Assembly: GCF_000687915.1 (NCBI RefSeq)
Contig: NZ_JHZY01000004.1
Coordinates: 1,126,001 to 1,190,000 of the forward strand
DNA: 64,000 bases
Direction of reading: 5' to 3'
From: Leeuwenhoekiella sp. MAR_2009_132
GTDB taxonomy: Bacteria; Bacteroidota; Bacteroidia; Flavobacteriales; Flavobacteriaceae
Shown: in pieces, positions 33,397 to 42,557 of the stretch
How the letters are laid out: each line of letters opens with the position of its first letter
Position numbering within the stretch: position 1 is the first letter of the stretch
Translations under genes and position numbers: made by a program
Notes under the pieces: model-generated
What the model was told of the DNA's origin: nothing
Databases searched by the model: none
What the model saw: only the letters and a program-made list of their open reading frames with translations

Positions 33397-36300
33397 ATGA
33401 AACAAAAGCTACTGTATTTAGTACTGCCGTTGTTTTTTCTGTGTATACAGAGTATTTGCGCACAGCAACAACAGGTGTCAGGAACAATTTTAGATTCTGA
33501 AAACGGAATGCCCATACCAGGTGTTACCATATCAGAAAAAGGGACAGGTAACGGAACCGTATCTGATTTTGATGGTAATTATACTATTGAAGTTTCTTCA
33601 GGTGCAACACTTGTATTTTCGATGATAGGCTTCACAACTCAGGAAGTTGATGTTGCAGGAAAAAATGAAATCAATGTGAATTTTGTTGTGAGCACAGAAG
33701 CTCTAAATGAGGTGGTAATAACAGCTCTTGGTATCAAGCGTGAAGTTAAAAAGCTGGGGTATGCAATGACCGAAGTGAGCGGTGAAGAACTGGCAAAAAC
33801 AAACACGGTTAATCCCGTTCTTGCCTTACAAGGTAAGGTTGCTGGGGTTAGTATTGGCGCTTCAGACGGTGGATTATTTGGTAATTCAAAAATTCAGATT
33901 CGGGGTGTTTCTTCATTAAACTCTACAAACAATCAACCTATATTCGTTATTGACGGGGTAATACTTGAAAATACCGAATCTAAAGACAACTCTGCAGATT
34001 GGGCTGCAAGTGCCAATGACTATGGTAATATCTTAAAAAATCTTAACCCAGATGATTACAAATCTGTTTCGGTACTTAAAGGAGCTGCAGCAACTGCACT
34101 ATATGGTTCTCGTGGTATTAATGGAGTGGTTTTAATCGAAACTAAAGATGGTTCTGGTACGCGCGGGATTGGTGTTTCAGTAAAGCAATCTGTAGGTATT
34201 GATTACGTTTTTGACACTCCAGATTTACAAAATCAATTTGGTCCTGGTACACTCGCCGGTTATATTGGCTACGGTAACAGAGATGAAAACAATAATTTTT
34301 ATCGTTTTGACACAGGGCAATTCTATTATAATAACGAAGGTCAGGCTACCTTAATAGGCCACGCGGGCGGCGGCTTAAGCTATGGCCCACGTTTTGACGG
34401 TTCGTTAATAGAAGATTATGATGGGAGTTTAATACCCTATGCTGCTCAAAAAGATAATATGAAGAATGCCTACGAGACTGGTATTAATACAAACACTTCA
34501 TTTTCAGTAAGTGGCGCTAACGACAAGGGTAGCTTTTATCTATCTGATTCTTATAACAAAAGAACAGGTACATTACCAAGCAACAGCTTTGAGAGAAATG
34601 CCATTTTATTTAGAGCTACTTATAATTTAACCCCCTGGCTAAAAGCTAGCGGATCTATGTCTTTCACCCAATCTAATGCACAAAACGCGCTAGATGCTAT
34701 ATCACAAAACTTCTTTGAAGGTGGTTTTGAACGTATTTACAATACTGAAAAATATTCACAACGCCGTTTTTGGCAGGCGCCACATGGGGGTGTACCCAAT
34801 GCGCAATTTAATGATGAGTTTGCCTTTGCTCCCAATAGCGGTTTATGGTTTAACTACAATACCATAGATGATAGAAGTAAAGAGACTGTCTCGCGTCCTG
34901 TTATTACTCTTTCTGCTGAAGCAACAGACTGGTTAACTATAACCGCACAGGCTAGTGCTAATGATTATACCACAAAATATGAGTCTAAAGCATTAGGTAG
35001 TGGCTATGCAAATGAAGGTGGGCAGTATGTTTTAAATCACTCTAGAGATTTAACACGTAACGGAAAAATTACTTTTGATATTCATAAAGACATAAGCGAA
35101 GATATTTCTTCAACACTCTTAATAGGTGCAGAAATATTTGATCAGGAAAAATCATATAGTAATGTGAGAACAGATGGTGGTTTAATTGTACCGGGTAGAT
35201 TTTTTATGGACAACTCAAGAAGAAATCTTATTTCTGATGCAGGTATCTTTGGCACCAAACAAATTAACTCGCTTTATTTCTTATCTAGTTTTGGCTATAA
35301 AGATCAATTGTTCTTAGACATTACCGGTAGAAATGACTGGTCTTCTGCCCTGGTTTACACTAACGGAACCGGCTCAAATTCCTACTTCTACCCTTCTGTA
35401 TCTAGTTCCTGGCTTTTAAGCGAAACTTTTAAAACGCCAGACTGGGTAACTTTTGGAAAATTAAGAGCTTCCTGGGCGCAGGTAGGTAGCGACACAGACC
35501 CGTATGTAATAAATCCCGGATACGCTATTGGCAGATATGAAATGAATGACGGCAATTTTGTTTATAATAATTCAATATCAAAAACTCTTGTTAACCGAGA
35601 ACTTATTCCAGAACGTAAAAACTCGTATGAATTTGGCCTTGATGCCCGTTTTTTAAACAATCGTCTAGGTGTTGATTTTGCATATTACAATGAGACTATT
35701 AAAAACCAAATTGGTAATGTTCCGGTAAATGCTGAAGCGGGTTACACTCAATATTTAACTAACATAGGTACCTTAAGTAATTATGGGGTTGAATTAAGTC
35801 TTTATGGTTCTCCTGTAAAAACTCAGAATTTTGAATGGAATGCAACTTTCAATTACTGGAATAATACCACAAAAGTTAAAGATCTTGATGATGCCTTCGG
35901 AGGTTTCAAAACATTAGGCGGCGATATCAGCTACGGAAACTTTAGAATAGGCTCTGTTGCCTTTGAAGATGGCGAATATGGTGTGTTAATGTCTGATAGT
36001 GCTATAAAGACGTGGCAATCTGTAGACGACGCCGGTAATCCCATAGACGATCCGCGTAACGGAATGAAACTACTTACCTATAGTGACTCAAGACGTGGCG
36101 CTTATTATCAACGCAGTGGGACAGTAGAAAAGGTAGGTAAGGTTCAGCCAGATTTTGAAGGTTCATTAAGCAATGAATTCACCTATAAAGGTGTATCTCT
36201 TTCTGTATTATTAGATGCTAGATATGGTGGCCACATCGCATCGTATTCAAGCAGATATGGTACTGCTTATGGATATCTTGATTCTTCTCTAAGAGGTAGA

Positions 36301-36813
36301 GATGAAGCAAATGGTGGAGTTAGCTGGACTTCTCAATATTCAGATATTGAAGGACGCACCTATTCTGATGGTATCATCCCGGAAGGTATTTTTCAAGAAG
36401 GTCAAATGATTACCGCTCCTAGTGGTGAGAGCGTTAATGTAGGCGGCATGACGTATCAGGAAGCTTACGACCAGGGATTAGTAGAACCCACTCATGCCAG
36501 TTTCTATAATTATTTCACAAACTCATGGGGTCAGGGAGTTGTTAACGACAATTGGTTTAAAGAGGTAAAATATATCGCTATAAGAAATATTTCTTTAGGA
36601 TATAACCTGCCAAAAAGTATAAGCGACAAGTTAAATGCACGCAATCTTTATATAGGTGTTAATGCACGAAACTTAGGCTACATATATAATTCTTTACCTA
36701 ACAATATTAACCCGGAAAGTTTTAGAGGTACAGGAAGTGCAGATTCGTTTAGAGAGCGCTCATTTACTCCGTATACAGCAAGTTACACCATGACGATTTC
36801 TCTAGATTTTTAA
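33397..36813 (+). CDS. SusC/RagA-family TonB-linked outer-membrane protein
   Basis: 1138 residues. Signal peptide, then a carboxypeptidase-like beta-sandwich (VSGTILDSENGMPIPGVTI, residues about 26-110), then the plug domain with VITALGIKREVKKLGYAM, IQIRGVSSLNSTNNQPIFVIDGV and LKGAAATALYGSRGINGVVLIET. A long beta-barrel follows to the terminal Phe (TMTISLDF). This is the SusC pattern of Bacteroidota nutrient importers, which accept oligosaccharides or peptides delivered by SusD. The susD-like gene follows after 18 bp. The substrate is not revealed by sequence; the adjacent secreted hydrolase hints at a peptide- or ester-type substrate. Confidence 0.95.
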   Translation: MKQKLLYLVLPLFFLCIQSICAQQQQVSGTILDSENGMPIPGVTISEKGTGNGTVSDFDGNYTIEVSSGATLVFSMIGFTTQEVDVAGKNEINVNFVVSTEALNEVVITALGIKREVKKLGYAMTEVSGEELAKTNTVNPVLALQGKVAGVSIGASDGGLFGNSKIQIRGVSSLNSTNNQPIFVIDGVILENTESKDNSADWAASANDYGNILKNLNPDDYKSVSVLKGAAATALYGSRGINGVVLIETKDGSGTRGIGVSVKQSVGIDYVFDTPDLQNQFGPGTLAGYIGYGNRDENNNFYRFDTGQFYYNNEGQATLIGHAGGGLSYGPRFDGSLIEDYDGSLIPYAAQKDNMKNAYETGINTNTSFSVSGANDKGSFYLSDSYNKRTGTLPSNSFERNAILFRATYNLTPWLKASGSMSFTQSNAQNALDAISQNFFEGGFERIYNTEKYSQRRFWQAPHGGVPNAQFNDEFAFAPNSGLWFNYNTIDDRSKETVSRPVITLSAEATDWLTITAQASANDYTTKYESKALGSGYANEGGQYVLNHSRDLTRNGKITFDIHKDISEDISSTLLIGAEIFDQEKSYSNVRTDGGLIVPGRFFMDNSRRNLISDAGIFGTKQINSLYFLSSFGYKDQLFLDITGRNDWSSALVYTNGTGSNSYFYPSVSSSWLLSETFKTPDWVTFGKLRASWAQVGSDTDPYVINPGYAIGRYEMNDGNFVYNNSISKTLVNRELIPERKNSYEFGLDARFLNNRLGVDFAYYNETIKNQIGNVPVNAEAGYTQYLTNIGTLSNYGVELSLYGSPVKTQNFEWNATFNYWNNTTKVKDLDDAFGGFKTLGGDISYGNFRIGSVAFEDGEYGVLMSDSAIKTWQSVDDAGNPIDDPRNGMKLLTYSDSRRGAYYQRSGTVEKVGKVQPDFEGSLSNEFTYKGVSLSVLLDARYGGHIASYSSRYGTAYGYLDSSLRGRDEANGGVSWTSQYSDIEGRTYSDGIIPEGIFQEGQMITAPSGESVNVGGMTYQEAYDQGLVEPTHASFYNYFTNSWGQGVVNDNWFKEVKYIAIRNISLGYNLPKSISDKLNARNLYIGVNARNLGYIYNSLPNNINPESFRGTGSADSFRERSFTPYTASYTMTISLDF

Positions 36814-36830
36814 TTTAACAGAAAGAAAAA

Positions 36831-38693
36831 ATGAAAAAAACGATAAACATATTTTTAATTCTACTACTGGTATTTGTCTCTGCGTGCGATAAAGACAGTT
36901 TTGCTGAATTAAATAGCGACCCATCGGCATTATCAGATCCTGATTTGCGATTCTCGATGACTAAAGCAGTAGAACAGATGTATGGCGACGATTACCTCAT
37001 CTGGTTCTATGATAATTTTGATTATGCGTACCCGTGGTCACAAGTAGCAACTGCTACCGGAAGTGGTGCAAATTCTGAAGCTATTTTTGAAATGGGACCT
37101 GTTGCAGACCGCCTATATATATACCGCGAGGTGATACCTAATACCAGAGATATTAGAGCTCAAATAGAGGCATTAAGCGAGGAAGAGCAAGAAGCAAGAA
37201 GAGCGTTAAAAGCAATGACCTACCCGGTTCAAATCTTTCCGTCTATGCTGTATTCAGACCTTTATGGCTCTATGATTTACACACAAGCCGGTTTAGCTCC
37301 CTATACTTCGCCTCCACTATTTAATCCTGAATTTGATACACAAGAAGAATTATATACAATATGGCTTGAAGAATTAGATATGGCTATTGAAGATTTAAGT
37401 GCTTCTAATCAATTTGAAATAGGTGACAATGACGTGATTTATGGCGGAGATTATGCAAAATGGGCAAAATTTTGCAATCTGCTTAAATTAAAAATTGCAG
37501 CACGTATGATCAATACAGATCGTGCAAAAGCATTAGCTATAGCAGAAGAGGTAGCAAACTCTCCTGCAGGTTATATGGATGATTTGAGTGATGATTTTAT
37601 CTATCAACGTGATATTAATTACAGAGGTACCGGTAATCCTATGGGCGCAGGTGCAGGATCTATAGAGCTTATAGATTTTATGGTTGCTAATAAAGACCCT
37701 AGAGTTAAAGTGCTTTTTGATAAAAACTCATTTAACGGTGAGGTGATACAGGCATTTATTGATGCAGGACAGGATTTACCTCCTTATGTTGAGCAGTATG
37801 TGGTATTAGATGCAGCCGGCAATTTTGAGGGATGGTCTGGACCGGGTGAGCCCTGGGTGCGCTATTTTGGAGTACCGTTATCTCCAGATGCTGCTTTTAT
37901 AGGTGCAAATGATGTTTATTTTAATCAAGGAATTAACAATAGAGTTAATCTTAACGGAGCTGAAAAAACCTATACATCTACTTCAAATTTTGCAGAGCGT
38001 ATAACTCGTACAGGATATGGCTTTACCTACCCTACTAAACCAAATGGTCGTGTGTTACAACGCAACGATAACTTTCCTCCTTTAAAAGTGATTTTAGGAT
38101 CATCTGCTGAGACTAATTTATATCTGGCAGAATTTAAACTTCTGGGAGCAAACATTCCGGGAGATGCACAGGACTATTTAAACCGCGGCGTTGAGTTTTC
38201 TGCACGTGTATTAGATATGCTTGCTGAAAACAATGGTTTTCCATACTATGACGAAGACCCTGTTTATATGGATGCAGCATTAGCTGAAGCTGGCGCAACA
38301 AAACTAAGAGATGAAGAGATCGCTAACTTATTACTTCAGCCTGCATATGATTTGAGTACAGACGGTTTAGAAAAAGTGTACATACAACAATACATAAATT
38401 TTGCGGCGATGCCCGGTGATTTATGGACAACTGTAAGAAGATCTGGAATTCCTAAAACTGCAAGTACAATTCTGCCCAGAGACCCATTCTTAACCGGCGG
38501 CTCTTCTGCAACAGTACCGCGCCGTTTTACTGTGAGAACTCCTACTGAAGACAACAGTAATTACAACAACTACAACAACGCATATATGGAACAAGGCTTT
38601 ACAACGGGATCTAATGACCCGCAAGTCTTAAACACAGAGCGTTTGTGGTTTGATAAACAAAACCCTAATTATGGTGCAGGACCTAAACAATAG
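36831..38693 (+). CDS. SusD-like lipoprotein
   Basis: 620 residues. Lipobox near residue 19 (LVFVSACDKD) predicts a surface lipoprotein. The rest resembles the SusD-like_2 type: FAELNSDPSALSDPDLRF at the N-terminus and TPR-like helices (KAMTYPVQIFPSMLYSDLYG, AKWAKFCNLLKLKIAARM). The C-terminal half contains NLYLAEFKLLGANIPGDAQDY and WTTVRRSGIPKTAS. It would cap the SusC-like porin and bind ligand at the surface. It is encoded 18 bp after susC, in one transcript, and is followed by a terminator-like hairpin. Confidence 0.92.
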   Translation: MKKTINIFLILLLVFVSACDKDSFAELNSDPSALSDPDLRFSMTKAVEQMYGDDYLIWFYDNFDYAYPWSQVATATGSGANSEAIFEMGPVADRLYIYREVIPNTRDIRAQIEALSEEEQEARRALKAMTYPVQIFPSMLYSDLYGSMIYTQAGLAPYTSPPLFNPEFDTQEELYTIWLEELDMAIEDLSASNQFEIGDNDVIYGGDYAKWAKFCNLLKLKIAARMINTDRAKALAIAEEVANSPAGYMDDLSDDFIYQRDINYRGTGNPMGAGAGSIELIDFMVANKDPRVKVLFDKNSFNGEVIQAFIDAGQDLPPYVEQYVVLDAAGNFEGWSGPGEPWVRYFGVPLSPDAAFIGANDVYFNQGINNRVNLNGAEKTYTSTSNFAERITRTGYGFTYPTKPNGRVLQRNDNFPPLKVILGSSAETNLYLAEFKLLGANIPGDAQDYLNRGVEFSARVLDMLAENNGFPYYDEDPVYMDAALAEAGATKLRDEEIANLLLQPAYDLSTDGLEKVYIQQYINFAAMPGDLWTTVRRSGIPKTASTILPRDPFLTGGSSATVPRRFTVRTPTEDNSNYNNYNNAYMEQGFTTGSNDPQVLNTERLWFDKQNPNYGAGPKQ

Positions 38694-38711
38694 GTTTTAA
38701 ATACTAATTCT

Positions 38712-38742
38712 AACGGGTCATTTAACAGTGACCCGTTTTTAA
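38712..38742 (+). terminator. Hairpin between susD-like and hydrolase genes
   Basis: AACGGGTCA and TGACCCGTT form a 9-bp stem around an 8-nt loop, followed by T-rich sequence. It may end or attenuate the susCD transcript before the hydrolase gene. Confidence 0.8.
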
Positions 38743-38758
38743 TTTAAATACATAGATA

Positions 38759-41341
38759 ATGAAATTTAGCTGGCTTTTATTCAGTTTACTCGCGGTAACT
38801 TCTTTGTCATTTGCCCAGAATCAACAAGGTAACATCGTTCAATATTTTGGTAAAGAAAAAGTAGAGGACGTCAACGAAGGTGAGATCCTGCATTTATTTA
38901 CTGAAGGATTAATTTTAAAAAAACAAGGATTTGCGTTTAATAATGATGCCGTTTCAAGTGATCCCGTATTCGCACAAATACTCAACAAAAAGGTAAATAC
39001 ACCAATAGCAGAAATCAAAATAATTGATGCTTTTTCTGGTAAAACTCTTGAGTGGGAACCCCTAAAAACACAAGAGAAAAATGAATTTGCTGATCGCGGT
39101 TTGCGCTCTGGGTATTTATATCTAGAATATAATTCAGAAACCGAGCAAACTGTACTTTTTGAAGCATCAGGACATACTAATGTTTTAATTAATGGCTTAC
39201 CTCATGAGGGTGATCACTATGATTTTGGATGGAATTTAATACCTGTAAAACTCAATAAAGGCAAAAATGAATTTGTGCTTTCTGGCGGGCGATTTGCTAC
39301 AATGCGTGCCAGACTCTTAAAGGCAGATCAACCTATTCAATTTACTAAAAGAGATCTCACACTTCCAGACCTTTTAATTGAAGAGTCTAAACCTGTATAT
39401 GGTGCAATTAGGGTAATGAACACAACAGATGACTGGTTTAAAAACGGAAAGATTCACGTAAAAATAGGGGATGCTGAGATTAGCTCTCAGGTTCCTAACA
39501 TCTCACCGCTCATCGTTAGAAAAGTCCCATTTAAAATAGCAATTCCTAAAAATTTAGCACAACAGGAAACTGTAAATGCTGTAATTACATTAATGGATAA
39601 GTCTGGAAAAACACTAAGTACAGATACGTTAGAACTTGCTGTAAAATCAAAGTATAAGCATCATAAAAACACGTTTATAAGTCAGGTAGATGGCAGTGTT
39701 CAATATTACAGTTTAGCACCTTCTCTTACTAAAGATACAGACAATCAGGCCTTGTTTTTCTCTGTTCATGGGGCTTCTGTAGAAGCGGTGAATCAAGCCA
39801 ATGCTTATAAGCAGAAAGACTGGGGACATCTTGTGGCACCTACTAACCGCAGACCTTATGGTTTTGCCTGGGAAGACTGGGGTAGACTTGATGCCTTGGA
39901 AGTTCTTGATGAAGCAGAAAAATTACTTAAAACAGATAAACAACATACGTATTTAACCGGCCATTCTATGGGCGGTCACGGCACCTGGTATCTTGGTGCG
40001 ACCTATCCAGATCGCTTTGCTGCTATTGCTCCTTGTGCGGGTTATCCTGATCTTCTGCTATACCGCAACAATTCTATAGAACGTATGAGAGAAATGCCGG
40101 CAGAAAGTTTTGACCGTTTTGGTATGACTAAAGATGACTTTTTGAAAAAAGCGACATTAACATTTAACAATGATATAGATGCCCACTTAGACAGTATCAT
40201 TCGTAGAGCAGGCAATCCCAGCCGTACACTAAAATTAAAACGCAATTATCTGCATTATGGGGTTTATATTTTACACGGAGAAAAAGACAATGTAGTTCCT
40301 ACATCAATAGCCCGCGATATGCGTGCGCAGCTAGGCTCTTATCATAACGACTTCTCGTATTATGAATATCCTGACGGAACACACTGGTATGGTGACGAGA
40401 GTGTAGATTATCCCTTGCTTTTTGATTTCTTTAAAGCCCGAAAAATAAAGGCTTCAGAAGATATTGATGAGATTGAGTTTTCAACGGGTTCTCCCGGAGT
40501 TTCTGCCGGTTCTCATTATGTTAGTATTCTTCAGCAGAAAAAACCCTTTGAAATAAGTTCATTTAAATTGAAAAAAGAAGACGGCAAACTAAATATTACA
40601 ACAATAAACACAGCCGTACTGCGCATAGATTTACAGAATGCAGCAATAACAAATGATACATTAGCTATCGATAATCAGCAATTAACTTTCCCCTCTAAAG
40701 AAACAATCTATTTAGAGAATAATTTAGGAACATGGGCTCGTATCAAGGCTCCTCAAGCTAGTGAAAAAGGGCCTCACCGAAATGGCGGATTCAAAGATGC
40801 CTTTAGAAATAATATGGTTTTTGTTTATGCCTCTAACGGTTCTAATGAGGAGAATAAATGGTATTATAACCGGGCTAAATTTGATGCTGAAAAATTCTGG
40901 TACCGTGCAAATGGTTCTGTAGAACTTGTAAAAGATCGTGATTTTAAAGCAAGTAATTATCCTGATCAGAACATAATTATCTACGGAAACAAAAGCAATA
41001 ATACAACCTGGAACAAACTTTTGAAAGACAGCCCCATTCAGGTTTCAACAAATAAAATTGAGATGGGTTCAAAATCGCTTACTGGTGATTCCTGGGGTGC
41101 ACTATTTATTTATCCCAGAACAGATAGCGCTATTGCAAGTATAGGTGTTGTAACAGCTACAGGTGTTGAAGGTATGAAAGCGGCATATGCCAATGACTAT
41201 CTTGAAAACGGAACCACCTTTCCAGACGTTTTAATATTTGACAATACTATGCTTTCAAAAGGAATTGAAGGTGTTAAAGCCAGTGGTTTCTTTGGCAATG
41301 ACTGGTCTGTTGACAAAGGAGATTTTATCTGGAGAAATTAA
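38759..41341 (+). CDS. Secreted prolyl-oligopeptidase-like alpha/beta-hydrolase
   Basis: 860 residues with a signal peptide (LLFSLLAVTSLSFAQN). The N-terminal region (about 20-300) is beta-rich. The catalytic domain follows with nucleophile S403 in TGHSMGGHGTWY, acid near D510 (GEKDNVVPTS) and H542 (GTHWYGDE), the S9-family order. A further C-terminal region (about 590-860) has no recognised function. It would cleave a peptide or ester outside the cytoplasm. The position directly after susCD suggests it prepares the ligand for import. Confidence 0.85.
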   Translation: MKFSWLLFSLLAVTSLSFAQNQQGNIVQYFGKEKVEDVNEGEILHLFTEGLILKKQGFAFNNDAVSSDPVFAQILNKKVNTPIAEIKIIDAFSGKTLEWEPLKTQEKNEFADRGLRSGYLYLEYNSETEQTVLFEASGHTNVLINGLPHEGDHYDFGWNLIPVKLNKGKNEFVLSGGRFATMRARLLKADQPIQFTKRDLTLPDLLIEESKPVYGAIRVMNTTDDWFKNGKIHVKIGDAEISSQVPNISPLIVRKVPFKIAIPKNLAQQETVNAVITLMDKSGKTLSTDTLELAVKSKYKHHKNTFISQVDGSVQYYSLAPSLTKDTDNQALFFSVHGASVEAVNQANAYKQKDWGHLVAPTNRRPYGFAWEDWGRLDALEVLDEAEKLLKTDKQHTYLTGHSMGGHGTWYLGATYPDRFAAIAPCAGYPDLLLYRNNSIERMREMPAESFDRFGMTKDDFLKKATLTFNNDIDAHLDSIIRRAGNPSRTLKLKRNYLHYGVYILHGEKDNVVPTSIARDMRAQLGSYHNDFSYYEYPDGTHWYGDESVDYPLLFDFFKARKIKASEDIDEIEFSTGSPGVSAGSHYVSILQQKKPFEISSFKLKKEDGKLNITTINTAVLRIDLQNAAITNDTLAIDNQQLTFPSKETIYLENNLGTWARIKAPQASEKGPHRNGGFKDAFRNNMVFVYASNGSNEENKWYYNRAKFDAEKFWYRANGSVELVKDRDFKASNYPDQNIIIYGNKSNNTTWNKLLKDSPIQVSTNKIEMGSKSLTGDSWGALFIYPRTDSAIASIGVVTATGVEGMKAAYANDYLENGTTFPDVLIFDNTMLSKGIEGVKASGFFGNDWSVDKGDFIWRN

Positions 41342-41344
41342 ATT

Positions 41345-41390
41345 AAAAAAGCTGAGTTCATAAAAGGATTCCTTGTTATGAACTCAGCTA
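41345..41390 (-). terminator. Terminator after greA
   Basis: AGCTGAGTTCATAA and TTATGAACTCAGCT form a 14-bp stem. On the minus strand it is followed by a T-run, so it terminates greA transcription; it is also near the end of the hydrolase gene. Confidence 0.82.
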
Positions 41391-41413
41391 TAAAACTTTA
41401 TTAAATAAAGGTG

Positions 41414-41890
41414 TTAGTCTCTTGTAATATCAATTACGTCAAACTTCATAGTCCCGTTAGGAACGCTAATTTCTGCAACATCCCCTACTTTTTTACCTAA
41501 TAAACCTTTACCAATAGGAGAATCAACCGAAATTTTCCCGGTTTTTAAGTCGGCTTCGCTTTGAGCTACTAACTTATATTTCATTTCCATTCCGTTTACC
41601 TGATTTTTAATCGTAACCGTAGAATGTACTAATGCTTTTGAAGTATCTAATTGTGATTCATCTATAATACGTGCATTAGCAACAATTTCTTCCATCTTAG
41701 AAATACGCATTTCAAGCATTCCCTGTGCTTCCTTAGCTGCGTCATATTCTGCATTCTCACTTAAATCACCTTTATCTCTCGCTTCTGCAATTGCTTGTGA
41801 GGATTTAGGACGCTCTACATCTTTCAAATGATTAAGTTCGTCTCTTAATTTCTTTAATCCTTCTTCTGTATAGTATGCTACCTTACTCAT
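41414..41890 (-). CDS. greA: Transcription elongation factor GreA
   Basis: 158 residues from the preferred ATG at 41890; seven further codons up to 41911 are probably not used, because MSKVAYYTEEGLKKLRDEL is the usual N-terminus. The N-terminal coiled coil carries RDKGDLSENAEYDAAKEAQ with the acidic tip. The C-terminal FKBP-like domain has ISVDSPIGKGLLGKKVGD. GreA rescues backtracked RNA polymerase by stimulating transcript cleavage. It stands alone, convergent with the hydrolase gene. Confidence 0.96.
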   Translation of the reverse strand: MSKVAYYTEEGLKKLRDELNHLKDVERPKSSQAIAEARDKGDLSENAEYDAAKEAQGMLEMRISKMEEIVANARIIDESQLDTSKALVHSTVTIKNQVNGMEMKYKLVAQSEADLKTGKISVDSPIGKGLLGKKVGDVAEISVPNGTMKFDVIDITRD

Positions 41891-42082
41891 AACTTCATTT
41901 ATTAAATACAATGTAATCTGCGTATCTTCGTTTTATCATTTGGCTGTTCACAGCATAATGTATGCGCAGTGCTATAAACACAAAAAATCCCATCAAAAAC
42001 GGGATTATCTGTTGCTAATATACGAATTTATTAATTCTTACTTTTAAAATCTTATAAATTGACAATTCATCTTTTATCAAAA

Positions 42083-42508
42083 ATGTTCAATAAAATCTCA
42101 GCTATTTTAATTCTTTCCGTTGCTTTTCTCTCCTGCAGCACAGATGATAATCGTACTAATAACCCCAATATAAATCCCATATCATTTACTATAAGTTTAA
42201 ACACAAATTTACCAGAATACAGCGTTTTGCAGTTTCCCGGCAATGCGGTGTTTGTTGCTAATGCCGGAGTACGGGGTATTTTTGTAATTAATACTGGTGC
42301 AGGAGTGCGTGCCTGGGAAGCTACAGATCCCAATCACGTACCTAATGAGTGTTCTACTATGATTTTAAATGGAGTTGAAGCTAAATGTTCTTGTGAAGAA
42401 AACACCTATACACTTTATACCGGGCAGGATCTTGGCAAACAACTACCTTATACACTTATAGAATACCGGGTTTCGCAGAGCGGAAGTGGAATTAATGTTT
42501 CTAATTAA
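42083..42508 (+). CDS. Small lipoprotein with Rieske-like cysteine pattern
   Basis: 141 residues from the ATG at 42083, chosen because it begins a lipoprotein signal (ILILSVAFLSCSTDD). The mature part is beta-rich. AWEATDPNHVPNECSTM and KCSCEENTYTLYTGQ have some Rieske-like spacing, but the CxH pairs are incomplete (the first reads DPNH instead of CPNH). Iron-sulfur binding is therefore uncertain. It ends in YTLIEYRVSQSGSGINVSN. It is convergent with the TonB receptor gene, separated by a terminator. Function unknown. Confidence 0.65.
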   Translation: MFNKISAILILSVAFLSCSTDDNRTNNPNINPISFTISLNTNLPEYSVLQFPGNAVFVANAGVRGIFVINTGAGVRAWEATDPNHVPNECSTMILNGVEAKCSCEENTYTLYTGQDLGKQLPYTLIEYRVSQSGSGINVSN

Positions 42509-42511
42509 AAT

Positions 42512-42538
42512 AAAAACAGCCGGCAGATGCCGGCTGTA
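42512..42538 (-). terminator. Terminator of the TPP-regulated receptor
   Basis: ACAGCCGGCA and TGCCGGCTGT form a 10-bp stem with T-rich sequence after it on the minus strand. Confidence 0.88.
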
Positions 42539-42557
42539 AAGCAACGCTATGAGTCCC

